The position numbers and the translations under genes are program-made. Below are positions 11,816-23,595 of a stretch of DNA of 64,000 nt, one piece after another. Location: the NCBI GenBank assembly GCA_030737875.1, contig CM060912.1, positions 210,441,231 through 210,505,230 on the forward strand, read 5' to 3'. The stretch's first letter is position 1. Each line of letters starts with the position of its first letter. A model generated the notes under the pieces. That model saw nothing but the letters and a program-made list of their open reading frames with translations, had not been told where the DNA came from and ran no database searches. The stretch is from Allium sativum. Lineage: Eukaryota > Streptophyta > Magnoliopsida > Asparagales > Amaryllidaceae.

Positions 11816-11840
11816 TGTCAGGGACCTACCAGCGCTGACA
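11816..11840 (+). other. TGTCAG/CTGACA hairpin, 5' LTR of C
   Basis: TGTCAG (11816-11821) pairs with CTGACA (11835-11840) around a 13-nt loop. The same place in solo LTR B1 has CGTCAG/CTGACG (24599-24604 and 24619-24624), so the outer pair changed on both sides. LTR B2 (63474-63498) has the TGTCAG/CTGACA form. Confidence 0.6.
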
Positions 11841-12253
11841 TTTTACTTATGTGGATGATGGATTTTGAGGCGCCTCGGATTTTTATAGGACGTTAGTGGT
11901 CATACTATAGGTTCAAAGGAACCGGGGAACGTGTGTTCAGGCATAACCAATCCACTGCCGATAGGCGGGGACCGGCCCTACCGCATCCAAGGGTTCACTG
12001 CAGGGGATCCTGAGGCATTTGCTAGAGTGTCTCGAATCGGAGAGGAGCTTGCCCCTAGCCTCGACTCATGATGGAAATCCAATTTCCAATACGACCTTGC
12101 GGTTTTGATTGAAGAACTAGTATGGCGACATAGTAGGATGGGCTACTATGCCGTCTATGATTGATATATTATGATTGAAATGTTTATTATACATATACCC
12201 ATATATATACACACTAGTATTAAACCTGTTTTATCGTATCAAGCATCTTTTGA

Positions 12254-12538
12254 CCATTATAAGGTAAAACCCTATCCTCCGGTTTGCGTTGCATTGTGTG
12301 ATGGGACTTGGGTCTTATAATGGTTTCATTTTTCTAAAAAGCAGTGCGTTGTTTAACGATTTACTTTATTTTATGCACTGGCAATCCAATGGAGTAAACC
12401 CGTTCCGCGTTAGCGGCGTGGTCCTGTGATTAGCCTTATTATTAGTTAGTTAAGTTAAGACTTCTCATACCAGTCCCATGACTGACCTGTAGTTTGTTTC
12501 ACTGGCAAACTCGGGTGCCCTTATTTTCCACACGGGCA
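12254..12538 (+). other. Conserved LTR 3' hairpin domain, 5' LTR of C
   Basis: Hairpin 1 pairs CCATTATAAG (12254-12263) with CTTATAATGG (12314-12323), with ACCC/GGGT inside. Hairpin 2 is CAGTC (12471-12475) with GACTG (12480-12484). Hairpin 3 is AGTTTG (12491-12496) with CAAACT (12506-12511). Hairpin 4 is TGCCC (12516-12520) with GGGCA (12534-12538). The order is the same in groups B and D. The function is unknown. Confidence 0.7.
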
Positions 12539-12763
12539 GTCGAGTAGCTTTTTGCAGATATATATACAGGATCCTGGCTTACAGCTGAAGAAGTATTCGG
12601 AAAGCTCTGTATCCGTGTATTCCTTCCAGTTGCATATTTGTATTATTTTCCCGTTGCTATTTAATTGTAATTTAAAACTCTGATATTATTGTATTTCTAT
12701 TTCTGTAATAAGTATTCATACTCTATTATATTCTTGTACTCTGATGTAATTGTTGTAATCAGC

Positions 12764-12769
12764 AATAAA
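12764..12769 (+). terminator. Polyadenylation signal, 5' LTR of C
   Basis: AATAAA about 85 bp before the LTR end, preceded by TTGTAATC. If transcription starts near 7080 the R region would be about 5.7 kb, very long for an LTR element. The 3' LTR has it at 22770-22775. Confidence 0.5.
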
Positions 12770-12855
12770 ACGTTCTTCAGTTTACGTTCTGATGTGTGTG
12801 TTGTTCTCAAAGCAATCCAGCCTTTCCTTTACTGGGAAGTTTGGGTCGTTTCAGT

Positions 12856-12867
12856 TGGTATCAGAGC
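12856..12867 (+). promoter_or_regulatory. Primer binding site of element C
   Basis: TGGTATCAGAGC, continuing CAGG, begins two bases after the LTR end. It is the complement of the 3' end of plant initiator-Met tRNA, the usual minus-strand primer of plant Ty1 and many Ty3 elements. Confidence 0.9.
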
Positions 12868-13582
12868 CAGGTTTACAGAGCTCGAGGACAAGACACATTA
12901 GAACCGAATGAAAGAATTCGTCAGAGATTGGATTAGTAATATCCAATAAGAATAACTCATTAGAGATAGGATCAGTAGTATCCTAGAACGAGTGTGAAGA
13001 GTATTATTTTCTTTTAAATAAAAATGAAAACAAATTTAGTTTTGAAAATTTTATTTTAATACACGTATTTGAGTATATTATATTTTAATGAGGACAATCG
13101 AGTATATAAAGATTTCGAGTGAACGAGTAATTAATGGATATTCGAAGTTTTAATATACTGGATAGATATAGAATCACACTCTAGCCGCCCGGGGATAATT
13201 CTGATGATGGAGCTCCATCATCAGTATTTATGTTCGAGTATCGAAAGTGGGACTTCTATACATTTCCATTGACTGGTATGAGAATCAAAACTTAGTTAGT
13301 ACACAACTGCTTTGATTTGCATTTAAAATATGATTTTTGACTATATGTAAAAGATATATATTTGAAAGTGAAAATTAGGCACACATCCCTAAAAGCAAAC
13401 TTAATTAGGCTCACATCCTCCTGTTTCAAAACATATAAATTACATCCCTAATTTCAAACAGCGGCTGGTATTTTTACAAAAGTGCCCTTTTTCTTAATTC
13501 ATGCCGTATTTAGCTAGGTTGGATCTATTCATTACGTATTTACTTTTTTTTTTCTTTTCCAGAAACCTAAAATTCGTTCTTC

Positions 13583-13780
13583 ATGGCGGCGGCGGCTCCA
13601 ACGAAATTGATGGCCTCTAATCGGTGGTTGCTTCCTCCTTCAACCGAAACCCTTAATCCCCAAAATTCTTATCGCGTTCAATTTTTGGTTCTAGCGAAGA
13701 GTCAGCAGCGATTCTGGCAGGCATCGCATCAAATCCAGTCAAGCGATTTGGATTTCAATTTGCATAGAAGGAGAGATTAG
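13583..13780 (+). pseudogene. Possible captured gene fragment inside the Mutator-like element
   Basis: A 65-codon frame begins in a strong plant start context (TTCATGGCGGCGGCGG), after a CTTTTCCAG stretch that looks like a 3' splice site or leader. The peptide begins MAAAAPTKLMASNRWLLPP and ends in a stop. A GGTATTC donor-like site follows at about 13825. Its GC content and codon look are much more gene-like than anything nearby. I do not recognise the family. It may be the 5' end of a host gene carried by the transposon; it could also be chance. Confidence 0.35.
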
Positions 13781-14137
13781 CAATCCAGGCAGACGGGTGC
13801 GACAACGAAGTGATTTCAGAGAAAGGTATTCTTCTAGTCTTTTTGGGCGGCTAGTAATTCAATCATTTGACTATGTTTTAATTTTATTTGTATGTCACTA
13901 TATTTATATTTTCTATCTGTAAAACTCATTCGACAGCTCCCTGGAATGACAATTTGTAATGTGTGTTTTAATTGAGAGTGTATACAGTTTTAAAGTTTTC
14001 TTTTGCAACATGGTTGATTCTTGCTGAATTTCTGTTAAAAAGTTGCGGACAAGTATGCAGCTATTCTTAAATATATGCATATATGTATGCAATTTTTGAT
14101 GAAAATGCAAACAGAAAAACATTCAAAATCGCGATCT

Positions 14138-14738
14138 GTAAGATGTAGGAAAATATCTTTGAATTTTGCTGAACTTCTGATGAAAAGTTGCGGACATATA
14201 TGCAGCTATTCTTAATATTTGCATATATGTATGCAGTTTTTTATCAAACAAACAGAAGAACATATTATTTTACAAATATATTCATATTTCTATGCATATA
14301 TCTGGAATACTTGCATATAAATATTTAGAAATTATTGTGTAAGATGTAGGAAAATATCTTTGAATTTTGCTGAACTTCTGATGAAAAGTTGCGGACATAT
14401 ATGCAGCTATTCTTAATATTTGCATATATGTATGCAATTTTTTATCAAACAAACAGAAGAACATATTATTTTACAAATATATTCATATTTCTATGCATAT
14501 ATCTGGAATACTTGCATATAAATATTTAGAAATTATTGTGTAAGATGTAGGAAAATATCTGATTTTTGCTGAACTTCTGATAAAAAGTTGCGGACAAATA
14601 TGCAGCTATTTTTAATATATGCATATATGTATGCAATTTTTTATCAAACAAACCGAAAAACATATTATTTTACAAATATATTCATATTTCTATGCATATA
14701 TCTGGAATACTTACATATAAATATTCAGAAATTATTGT
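14138..14738 (+). repeat. 201-bp tandem repeat, three copies
   Basis: Copies begin with GTAAGATGTAGG at 14138, 14339 and 14540. Each holds AAAAGTTGCGGAC and GCATATATGTATGCA words. A partial, more diverged copy lies at about 14018-14120. All lie in the Mutator-like element. Confidence 0.92.
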
Positions 14739-14839
14739 TATTTTGATGAATTGTACGCATGTATTTATATTATTCTGAAGCAATTTTTTTAATTAGGTTA
14801 CTGCACATTAAGCCTACTAAAGTTGATTTTCTTTTTTTA

Positions 14840-15000
14840 TATAACAGTGTTCTGGCAGATATTGGTGTTATCGTGTTGTTGAAGATTGGTCGTCCATCCT
14901 TTTCCAAATGATTGAAATCTGCATGTGTTTCTACAGAGACTACTAGATGTGGTTTGCGCAATAAGCTGGGTCTTAACAAAATTATTTGTTCTTCAAAAGA
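14840..15000 (+). other. Possible second captured exon in the Mutator-like element
   Basis: TTTTTTATATAACAG followed by TGTTCTGGCAG looks like a 3' splice site opening a more GC-rich, gene-like segment of about 100-150 bp. Short frames can be read but I do not recognise a protein family. Confidence 0.25.
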
Positions 15001-15135
15001 CCGTCATCTCTGCTTTGTAATTGTTTTGAAATTTTTGATGTAGTACATGTAAATGTGGTCTGTACTTATTTTTTGATGTAGTACATGTAAATGTTATGAA
15101 ATTTTTCATGTAAGTATGCACATGTTTCTGTTATT

Positions 15136-15137
<2 letters not shown>

Positions 15138-15177
<40 letters not shown>
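15138..15177. repeat. (AT)n microsatellite
   Basis: About 20 AT units in the Mutator-like element. Confidence 0.95.
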
Positions 15178-15179
<2 letters not shown>

Positions 15180-15928
15180 CATCTTGTTATACTTATATGT
15201 TTTTACTTTTTTGTCATTTTTTTTGTTCCAGCAATTACGCAGTACAGTTCTGTATATGTATGCAATTATTTCACTTAGCTACGCAAAACTAATAATTTAT
15301 TTTCTGCATAATATTAATATATGCATGCAATTATTACACTTAGTTGCATAAATGTATGCAATTTTACGTAATATATGTATATAATTGTCTAGTTTTTTGT
15401 AAAAAATAAAAAAAGTAATAAAAAAATCATTTTATGTAATATTTTTTTATATAGTTGTCTAGTTTTTCGTAAAAATAAAAAAAAAGTAATAAAAAATTGC
15501 TGTTGAATTGAACGACTGTTTTCCAGAATTGTTGATTTAGGTTTATGGGCGAGATAATAGGAGCGATTGACTGAGTAAATGAGGACAAACAGTTGTTGGA
15601 TAGTTTTTTAGGTGTATAAGGGTAGATCTGGAATTTTTTTAGCGGAAGTTCAAAAATAGGGATGTATTCTATATTATGTTTATCACCGGGTTTTTTTTAT
15701 ATTTTGAAACTTAATAGGGACCTGTAAAAAACGCACCCTATTTGAAAAGTTGATCACCTAATTGATTGTTCGTTGTGATGTTTGATTATTAGTTTAATTA
15801 ATAAAATTATTGGAATAATAATAATAATTTAATTAACAAAATTGCTGAAACCAATAAATAAAATTAAAGTTGAGTTAGCTAAATAGACAACTTTTAGCTA
15901 CGTTCCTTTTCGAGGACGGAAAGATTTT

Positions 15929-15940
15929 AAGTGGGGGCGA
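15929..15940 (+). promoter_or_regulatory. Polypurine tract of element C
   Basis: AAGTGGGGGCGA just before the 3' LTR, in the context TTTTCGAGGACGGAAAGATTTT. It is the plus-strand primer site. A pyrimidine within the tract makes it poorer than that of element A. Confidence 0.75.
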
Positions 15941-18900
15941 TTATAACGACCCGGAAATTTGGGGCCAATTTAAAATTTTTATTTTAGAAGTTTTAATGGA
16001 TTTTAATGTTTAAAAATAATTTATTTTAAATAGGAATGACTAAAAATTTATTTTAAAATGAATATATTCAATTTAATTATAAAAGGAGTTTAAAACAGCG
16101 CTGCAGTTTGAAAATTTGAATTTGAACTTTGACTAAATGTACAGGATTCATTTTAAATCAGGATTGAACGAAATTAGAAATATTTAAATCTGTTTAATAA
16201 TATCTTTCTAACGAATCCCAAAAAAACTGAAATTTCATTTTAAAAATCAAAAGTTATGGCCAATTCAATTTTTAGAAAGGTCGCTGTAGAATTTATATAT
16301 ATATTATATAGGGCCCGAAAGGCTACTTTTCACATATGAAGGAATTTCGACTCGAAACCACTTCCATTGAGTTCAGAATGACGTTTCTACATTGAAAAAC
16401 AGTAAACACTTATATATTTTGAGTTTTGGGATTTATTTGTTTAAAAATGTATTTTTAATATTAAATATATTGGCCTTAAAAATAGTCATTTTTCAAACGA
16501 CCTCGGTTTTCAACGAAACCAATTTTGTTGGAACCGGAATGTCAAATTATTGCTAGATTTCAATTTTCATAATTTTCCGAATCAATATGTGAGCGTGGCA
16601 AAGGAAAACGTGTTTTGTCAGTTTCGGTCAAATTTAATCGACTCGAAAAAGGCCAATTTTCAAAGAGTCTTAGAATTCAACGAAATTAGTCTCGTTAGAA
16701 CCGTATTGTCAAAAAAAAGCTAGAAATAATTTTTCTATAATTTTTAGAGGTCGTATGTGGCCCCGGTAATTTAAAATGTACGTTTGAATTTAATAATTAA
16801 ATGTTTTATAATTTAATTTAAAGAAAACATATCGTAACAGCTGAACTGGGTTACGAAACATATTCCATTGTGTCCGGGACGGGGGTTATTAGCTAGGGGT
16901 GATACTCGTTGTGTCTCGTTTGGAGTTCGTATGGTTAAACAGGTAAATTTGGATTTAAATAGAATTAATTAAATAAATAAAAATATGAATACACGTATAT
17001 ATACTATATGGAATACGGTAACCCTAAAGACCTTCTCCCAGCCGCCATACTCAGAAACTAATGGCCACATTTCTTGCGATTTCCTTCCCCAAAAACTCCC
17101 ATCCCAATCCGAATTAAAACCCAACCCCATAACCAAATCAAAGAACAAATTGAAGGCTTCAAAATGGTACGAGTAAGATCTGAATGCATTGAATATATTC
17201 CTCGAATTTCATGCTGGAACTCGCGCCGTTGGCTGGCAAATTGCACCCCAAGGTGGTGATCGAACTGGAAGGAAGGGGGTGGCGCTCGGAGCTTGCTCGG
17301 AGGTCGACGGTGGGGTGAGGTCCGATTGAGACCTAGTTGATCGTGTGCTCCAAAAACCTTAACCCTAAGTTCGAACAACATGGGTTTACTGTCGGCTGTT
17401 GACTGTTGAGAGGATGAAGGTGTTATATTTTATTAATTAATTAATTTAAATAGTTATGAAATCAAATGTTTAAACAATCATAACTCTCTCATACAGCAAC
17501 GAAATCACAAACCGTCAGTTGCGTTGAACTCGTATCAGAAAATACTACGTCGTGGAAAAGACTAGAACTGAAAAGAAGCAATTTTGAATTTCAGGGAATT
17601 CCAAACGTGAACTGTTCTGAATTAAACTATCGGTGAGAATTCTACTTTAAATATATTTATTTATTTATTTATTTCACTGCAAAATTTATATTCATATTAT
17701 ATAAATTCATGATGATGTGGTGTGTATATATATTTATTGAAATGTTGATTGTGTTGTATTGCGATGAATCATAGTATGGAATTGTGTGTGTTATGTTTGT
17801 TATTAAATGGATGAAACAAATATATCATTTGTCGTAACATGAAAATTGAAAACAAAAATATATCATTTTTGTTATAACTAAAAAGTGAAACAAAATTATC
17901 AATTTTGTAGAAACCTAAAAGTTGAAAACAAAGTTATTATTTTTATTATTTTCGAATTAAATCGTCGACAAAACAAAGGTTCTTATTTTTATCTCTTTGT
18001 CGAACTATATTTGTCGACAAACAAAAGTTCTCGTTTTTATTGTTTTGCTGAAATAGAAATGAGCGACAAAATTCACAGTCATGTTTGCGCACATAATATT
18101 ATTTTATATGATATCAAAATTCATAGAAATGCTTACACATAAATTGTTATATTTTTTTCTTTTTTATATTAGAATTCACAAGAGATGTTTTACATATAAA
18201 TATTATTTTATGTGTTATTAGAATTTAAATAAAAATCTCATCTCTATTTAAAATAGGAGTCATTAGGTTAAAAATTTACGTTTCTATTTAATGTAATCAA
18301 AAAGAAGTAAAATTACCTTTTTCTTTAAAATGAAAGCATAGAGAAGAAAAGTTACATTTTTTTTTAATAGAAATATACATTAAAAATAAATTTGTCCTTT
18401 TATTTGCATCCATAAGTGCAAGTATACATCGAAAATAGAATTTGTTCTCTTATTTGCATCCACAAATGCAAATCTACATTAAAAATAAATTGATTACATT
18501 ATTTCCATTTGCAGATTTAAATGCAAGTGAATATCCAAATAAAAAGTTCGTTCTTTATTTGCATTCCTTCGTGCAAATAAGACTTTGAAATAAAAAGTAT
18601 ATTTTTATTTGCACTCCTTCATGCAAATGAAACATCGGTATAAAAAGTCACATCTCCTTTGTCTACATTTCTTGATGTAAATAAAACTAGAACAAAGGTT
18701 GTATTCTTTATTTGCATTCTTTGATGCAAATAAATTATGAAATTAAAAGTTATATTTTTACTTGTAATCTAGAAGCAAATTCAACATGAAAAACAAGAAT
18801 ATACATTTTTGTTAAAGGAATAGAGTTTAGACAAAATCCACATCTTTGTCTAAACAAAACAATTGAAACAAAAGAATGCATATTTTGACTTGAAATAAAA

Positions 18901-19069
18901 GAATGCATTTTGGTCACTTGTGAATAAAAACAACCTTTTTATTTGAAATATGATTTGCAAATAAAAATAACATTTTTGGAGTTGAAATTTGTTTTGTAAC
19001 AAAATAGAAACATTTTGTTTACATATAAAGAATTATAAGTTTTTGTGAAAAAAAAATGATTTGTGAAAT

Positions 19070-19391
19070 AAAATCATATTTTTGTCAATATAAAGTGATA
19101 GCGATAAAATCATATTTTTGTCAATATAAAGTGATAGGATAAAATCATATTTTTGTCAATATAAAGTGATAGCGATAAAATCATATTTTTGTCAATATAA
19201 AGTGATAGCGATAAAATCATATTTTTGTCAATATAAAGTGATAGCGATAAAATCATATTTTGTCAATATAAAGTGATAGCGATAAAATCATATTTTTGTC
19301 AATATAAAGTGATAGCGATAAAATCATATTTTTGTCAATATAAAGTGATAGCGATAAAATCATATTTTTGTCAATATAAAGTGATAGCGAT
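19070..19391 (+). repeat. 36-bp tandem repeat, nine copies (3' LTR of C)
   Basis: Same unit as at 9129, with nine copies; the second has GGAT in place of GCGAT. Confidence 0.95.
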
Positions 19392-22259
19392 GAAAATGAA
19401 CACTTTTGTCAAAGAAAGATTAGCGCATTTTTGTCAAAAGAATGGTTAGTGAATCAAAAATGAATATCTTGATTCACTAAAAAGGAATTATAAAAAAAAT
19501 ATATATACATTTAAAAAAATAAATTGAAAATGTATATTTTTATACATTAAAAAGAAAGAATTAGAAAGGGACATTTTCTCACATTTTATCAAATGTAAAA
19601 GAATGAGAAAAATATACATTTTTATCAAATGTAAAAGAATGATAAAATTATGCATTTTTGGTCAAAGAATAAAGAATGACAAAAATATTCATTTTTATCA
19701 AATGTAAGAATGTAAAAAAAAACATTCTTTTTATCATTTAAAAAGAGTGAAGTAAAAATACTCATTTTGTTTACATTGAAATGAATTAGATTTAAACACA
19801 ATTTTTGTTAGAAATAAAGAATACATTTTTGCTAGAAAATGTAAATTAGAATAAAAGGACATTTTTGTCACTTGACATGAATGAAATAAAAATGTATATT
19901 TTTATACATAAAAAAAAGGAGAAGCTAAAAGTGTATATTTTTATACATTAAAAAGAAAAGGCTAAGAATATATATCTTGTACATTAAAAAGAATGAGTTA
20001 AGAATGTATATCTCTATACATTAAAAAGAATGGGAATAAAAGCCTAGATTTTTATTGTCATTGTTCACAATAAAAAGAATTGAGATGTTTTGTCTGTGAT
20101 GTTGAAATGTTTGATTTGTCAAATATATTGTAAACTGAATATTACACTTCCATTCACAAGTCATCCGACTTGTTTATGTGATTGGGTCGATAATTTTCAC
20201 ACATCGCCCAAGTGCACAAATATATTATTATTTGATTGCTGGATGAAACCCGACACGGGTGTTGGGATGATATTTGATCTACACTAGTCTCAATATTTAG
20301 TGTAGAATCCACTCTGGTTGATTATTTGGTTGTGTGATAGTTATTTATCATGATTGCTGATTATATGCAAATTATGGTTGTTGACAGAGCCACATTCCAA
20401 TAAAGAATATTCTAGAAAAGAATATTTTAGAAAAAGAATACATTTTAGAAAAATATATTTATTTGATATAAACTAGTTATCAACTAGAGTAAATCATTAA
20501 ATTAAGATTTAATGAAGTTTTCCAATTATTTGATATTTAACTCAAATTAAATTGAATAAAGTGGATTTTGGGTTTGCTGTGGATAGTGTCTTAAATAACA
20601 CTGTTCTTAAACCCCGTATGAAAAGAATATTCTTTTTATTTAGATTATTAAAGTTTTCAATTATATTTAGTAATTGAAATAAAATGAAATGTGAGTTGGG
20701 TTTATTGTGAACTATGTTTTTAAGCGACATATGTTCTTTAACTCAACTGACAGTGAAAATATATGATTTGGAAATTATAAATCTTTATTTAAAGTTTTAA
20801 ATGAGAATTTTCCAAAAGCCAAGTTTTCCGATTTAATATATTAAATTAGGAGTTGAATGGAATTTGAATTTATAATAACCAAGATAAGCTTCTGTTAAAA
20901 GAAAACCGATACTACATATGAAATTTAAGAGGCTTTTTCGTTATTCCATTTATATTACTGGTCGGATACAGAAGTTTATAACGACTATATTTCGATTTGA
21001 TTTTCGTGAAAATTCCATATTTAATGGAAAAGGATTTTGGGTTTATCGTGAACAATGTTTTAAACGACATTAGTTCTTTAACCCGGTTAAAGTTAAGATT
21101 AATTTCTTAATTGGAATAATCATTTAACAATGATTTTTGAGATGAAAACTAAAATTAGAGTTTTAATAATATGAATATATTATTAAAAGAATATTTTGAA
21201 TTGGAATGAGGCGTTGGATGTGTTTTCTATAGCACTTATTATTTATTAGAATACGCGAGTTATTCCGAAAGACCGGGTTTAACCCATTCCGAATAATTAC
21301 TACGACGATGAAGAGTCGAAGATGAAGACGGTGTTGAAGACCGACGATCTTCACATCGAATGGATGTGTTGCTACAGAGACCCTGATGGGAGTAGCTGCC
21401 TTGAAGGGGCTTCAGTGGTAGCCGTCCGGACTATTGTTGATTGTTCGGATTTGGTTTTCGCTCAGACCCAGAGCATAAGCTAGTAAATGGATGCGTGTCT
21501 GACATTGGATTTCGTTCCATGTGAATTAAATCGATTTCTATTAATGTATGTCTGTTTGGTGGTGGAGGATTTATTCTCTACTTAACACCCTGGTATATGT
21601 TAATAGTGATTGATCGCATGGCATGAATTGTCAGTGTGGCACGCCAAGATGCAATTGATCAAGGCTTTGTTGAAAAGCATGGCCTTGTGGGATGATCAAA
21701 GTATAGCCTATTACGGCATACCTTTGAGTATATCGTGACTTTGCGAGCCTCACACCCCGGTATGAGTCAAAAACGGGATACGGACCGTAGGGAGTGCACA
21801 CGTTTCTTTCTAGCTAGAGTGATGTCAGGGACCTACCAGCGCTGACATTTTACTTATGTAGATGATGGATTTTGAGGCACCTCGGATTTTTATAGGCTGT
21901 TAGTGGTCATACTATAGGTTCAAATAACCGGGGAACGTGTGTTCAAGCATAACCAATCCACTGCCGATAGGCGTGGACCGGCCCTACCACATCCAAGGGT
22001 TCACTGCGGGGGATCCTGAGGCATTTGCTAGAGTGTCTCGAATCGGAGAGGAGCTTGCCCCTAGCCTCGACTCATGATGGAAATCCAATTTCCAATACGA
22101 CCTTGCGGTTTTGATTGAAGAACTAGTATGGCGACATAGTAGGATGGGGTACTATGTCGTCTATGATTGATACATTATGATTGAAATGTTTATTATACAT
22201 ATACCCATATATATACACACTAGTATTAAACCCGTTTTATCGTATCAAGCATCTTTTGA

Positions 22260-22544
22260 CCATTATAAGGTAAAACCCTATCCTCCGGTTTGCGTTGCAT
22301 TGTGTGATGGGACTTGGGTCTTATAATGGTTTCATTTTTCTAAAAAGCATTGCGTTGTTTAATGATTTACTTTATTTTATGCACTGGAAATCCAATGGAG
22401 TAAACCCGTTCCGTGTTAGCGGCGTGGTCCTGTGATTAGCCTTATTATTAGATAGTTAAGTTAAGATTTCTCATACCAGTCCCATGACTGACCTGTAGTT
22501 TGTTTCATTGGCAAACTCGGGTGCCCTTATTTTCCACACGGGCA
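22260..22544 (+). other. Conserved LTR 3' hairpin domain, 3' LTR of C
   Basis: Hairpin 1 pairs CCATTATAAG (22260-22269) with CTTATAATGG (22320-22329). CAGTC/GACTG (from 22477), AGTTTG/CAAACT and TGCCC/GGGCA (to 22544) follow. All stems are intact although the surrounding sequence differs from the other LTR. Confidence 0.7.
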
Positions 22545-22899
22545 GTCGAGTAGCTTTTTGCAGATATATATACAGGATCCTGGCTTACAGCTGAAGAAGT
22601 ATTCGGAAAGCTCTGTATTCGTGTATTCCTTCCAGTTGCATATTTGTATTATTTTCCCACTGCTATTTAATTGTAATTTAAAACTCTGATATTATTGTAT
22701 TTCTATTTCTGTAATAAGTATTCATACTCTATTATATTCTTGTACTCTGATGTAATTGTTGTAATCAGCAATAAAACGTTCTTCAGTTTACGTTCTGATG
22801 TGTGTGTTGTTCTCAAAGCAATCCAGCCTTTCCTTTACTGGGAAGTTTGGGTCGTTTCAGATATTCATTCGTTGAATTGAAATTCATGTGTTGAATGGT

Positions 22900-23290
22900 A
22901 TTCATGTTTTAAATATAAAAATCACCTTTTTATCTATTTATATAAACTATAGGAAACCTTCATGTGTTGAATCAAAATTCATTCGTTGAATTGAATTTCA
23001 TGTGTTGAATGGTATTCATATTTTGAAAGAAATTGTTTTACAATAAAAATCCTATTTTAATCATCGATATGAACTATATAAAATAATCTTGTTTTGAAAT
23101 AAATTGTTTTATAATAAAAATCCTATTTTTATCACCTATATGAACTATAGAAAATAATCGTGTTTTGAAATGAATTGTTTTATAATAAAAATCACATTTT
23201 TACTATATACATGAATTGTTAAAAATAGTGAAGTGTTGAAATAGAAGACAGTTAGATAAAAATATCATTTTTATCAAATATATGAAAGGA
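22900..23290 (+). repeat. A-tract hairpin array in LTR B1
   Basis: About five units of roughly 65-75 bp, each with a palindrome such as ATAAAAATCCTATTTTTAT and a TGAACTATAG linker. One more unit is left of the C insertion at 5930-5990. Confidence 0.75.
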
Positions 23291-23309
23291 ATATAGTTTA
23301 GAAATCGAA

Positions 23310-23559
23310 GAATCGATATATATATATATATATATATAGAGAATTAAAATATATCGAATAATGAAGCTGCAGTTCGTATTTTGAAACCGTGATTTCAAAC
23401 GATTAGTGCGGGAGATCCGACCATCGGATTTTCCCGAAATTGCAACCGTTGGGTTCACTTTGGAAATATCTTTCCAACGGCACCAACTTTGTAAAAATCC
23501 AACGGTTGGATTGTCTGGAATGTTTAACTCAAATCTGAAGAAAAACAGCGCCAGAATCG

Positions 23560-23595
<36 letters not shown>

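Larger units (their letters stand above)
6001..12853 (+). repeat. 5' LTR of element C (6853 bp)
   Basis: It starts TGTAACGACCC and ends GGGTCGTTTCA, nearly perfect inverted termini. In order it holds a 5' domain with a CGCTGCAG block, a promoter (TATATAAATA at 7042), a leader with a GGTAAGA donor-like site near 7231, a 1.7-kb array of AT-rich hairpin words (8300-10050) including a 36-bp tandem repeat with seven copies, a unique AT-rich part, a hairpin-rich 3' domain (11200-12600) and an AATAAA signal at 12764. Short open frames recur in the other LTR but show no protein-like character. Confidence 0.9.
13368..15738 (+). mobile_element. Mutator-like DNA transposon, non-autonomous, possible Pack-MULE
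   Basis: It is flanked by the perfect 9-bp repeat TATTTGAAA (13359-13367 and 15739-15747), the duplication size typical of Mutator-like elements. The ends are degenerate inverted repeats: CACATCCCTAAAAG and ACATCCCTAATTTCAAACAG on the left answer CCCTATTAAG and ACATCCCTATTTTTGAAC on the right (reverse complement). No MULE transposase is present. Inside are a 65-codon frame in a gene-like context (13583), three 201-bp tandem repeats, an AT microsatellite and a possible second exon near 14849. Strand is arbitrary, chosen by the internal frame. A different class is possible because the terminal repeats are weak. Confidence 0.65.
12854..15941 (+). other. Internal region of element C
   Basis: It holds the primer site, about 500 bp of AT-rich DNA, the Mutator-like insertion (13368-15738) and about 190 bp up to the polypurine tract. 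Outside the insertion it is about 708 bp with no frame worth calling. Only the extreme 3' end resembles autonomous Ty3 elements (TTTCGAGGACGG before the polypurine tract). Confidence 0.85.
6001..22859 (+). mobile_element. Complete non-autonomous LTR retrotransposon, element C
   Basis: A complete element of about 16.9 kb flanked by the 5-bp duplication GATAT. It has a 5' LTR (6001-12853), primer site, internal region, polypurine tract and 3' LTR (15942-22859). Without a 2.4-kb Mutator-like insertion the internal region is only about 0.7 kb. No gag, protease, reverse transcriptase or integrase is detectable, so it must have been mobilised by another element's proteins. The PBS matches initiator-Met tRNA, and the segment before the polypurine tract (TTTCGAGGACG) is the usual plant Ty3/gypsy junction, so a Ty3-type helper is likely. 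In the first 330 bp I count about nine differences between LTRs, near 2.7 percent. Confidence 0.9.
15942..22859 (+). repeat. 3' LTR of element C (6918 bp)
   Basis: It matches the 5' LTR along its length. The terminal TG has become TA (TATAACGACCC), so this copy has lost one canonical end base. It is 65 bp longer, mostly because its 36-bp tandem repeat has nine copies instead of seven. The 3' end GGGTCGTTTCA is unchanged and is followed by target site GATAT. Confidence 0.9.
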
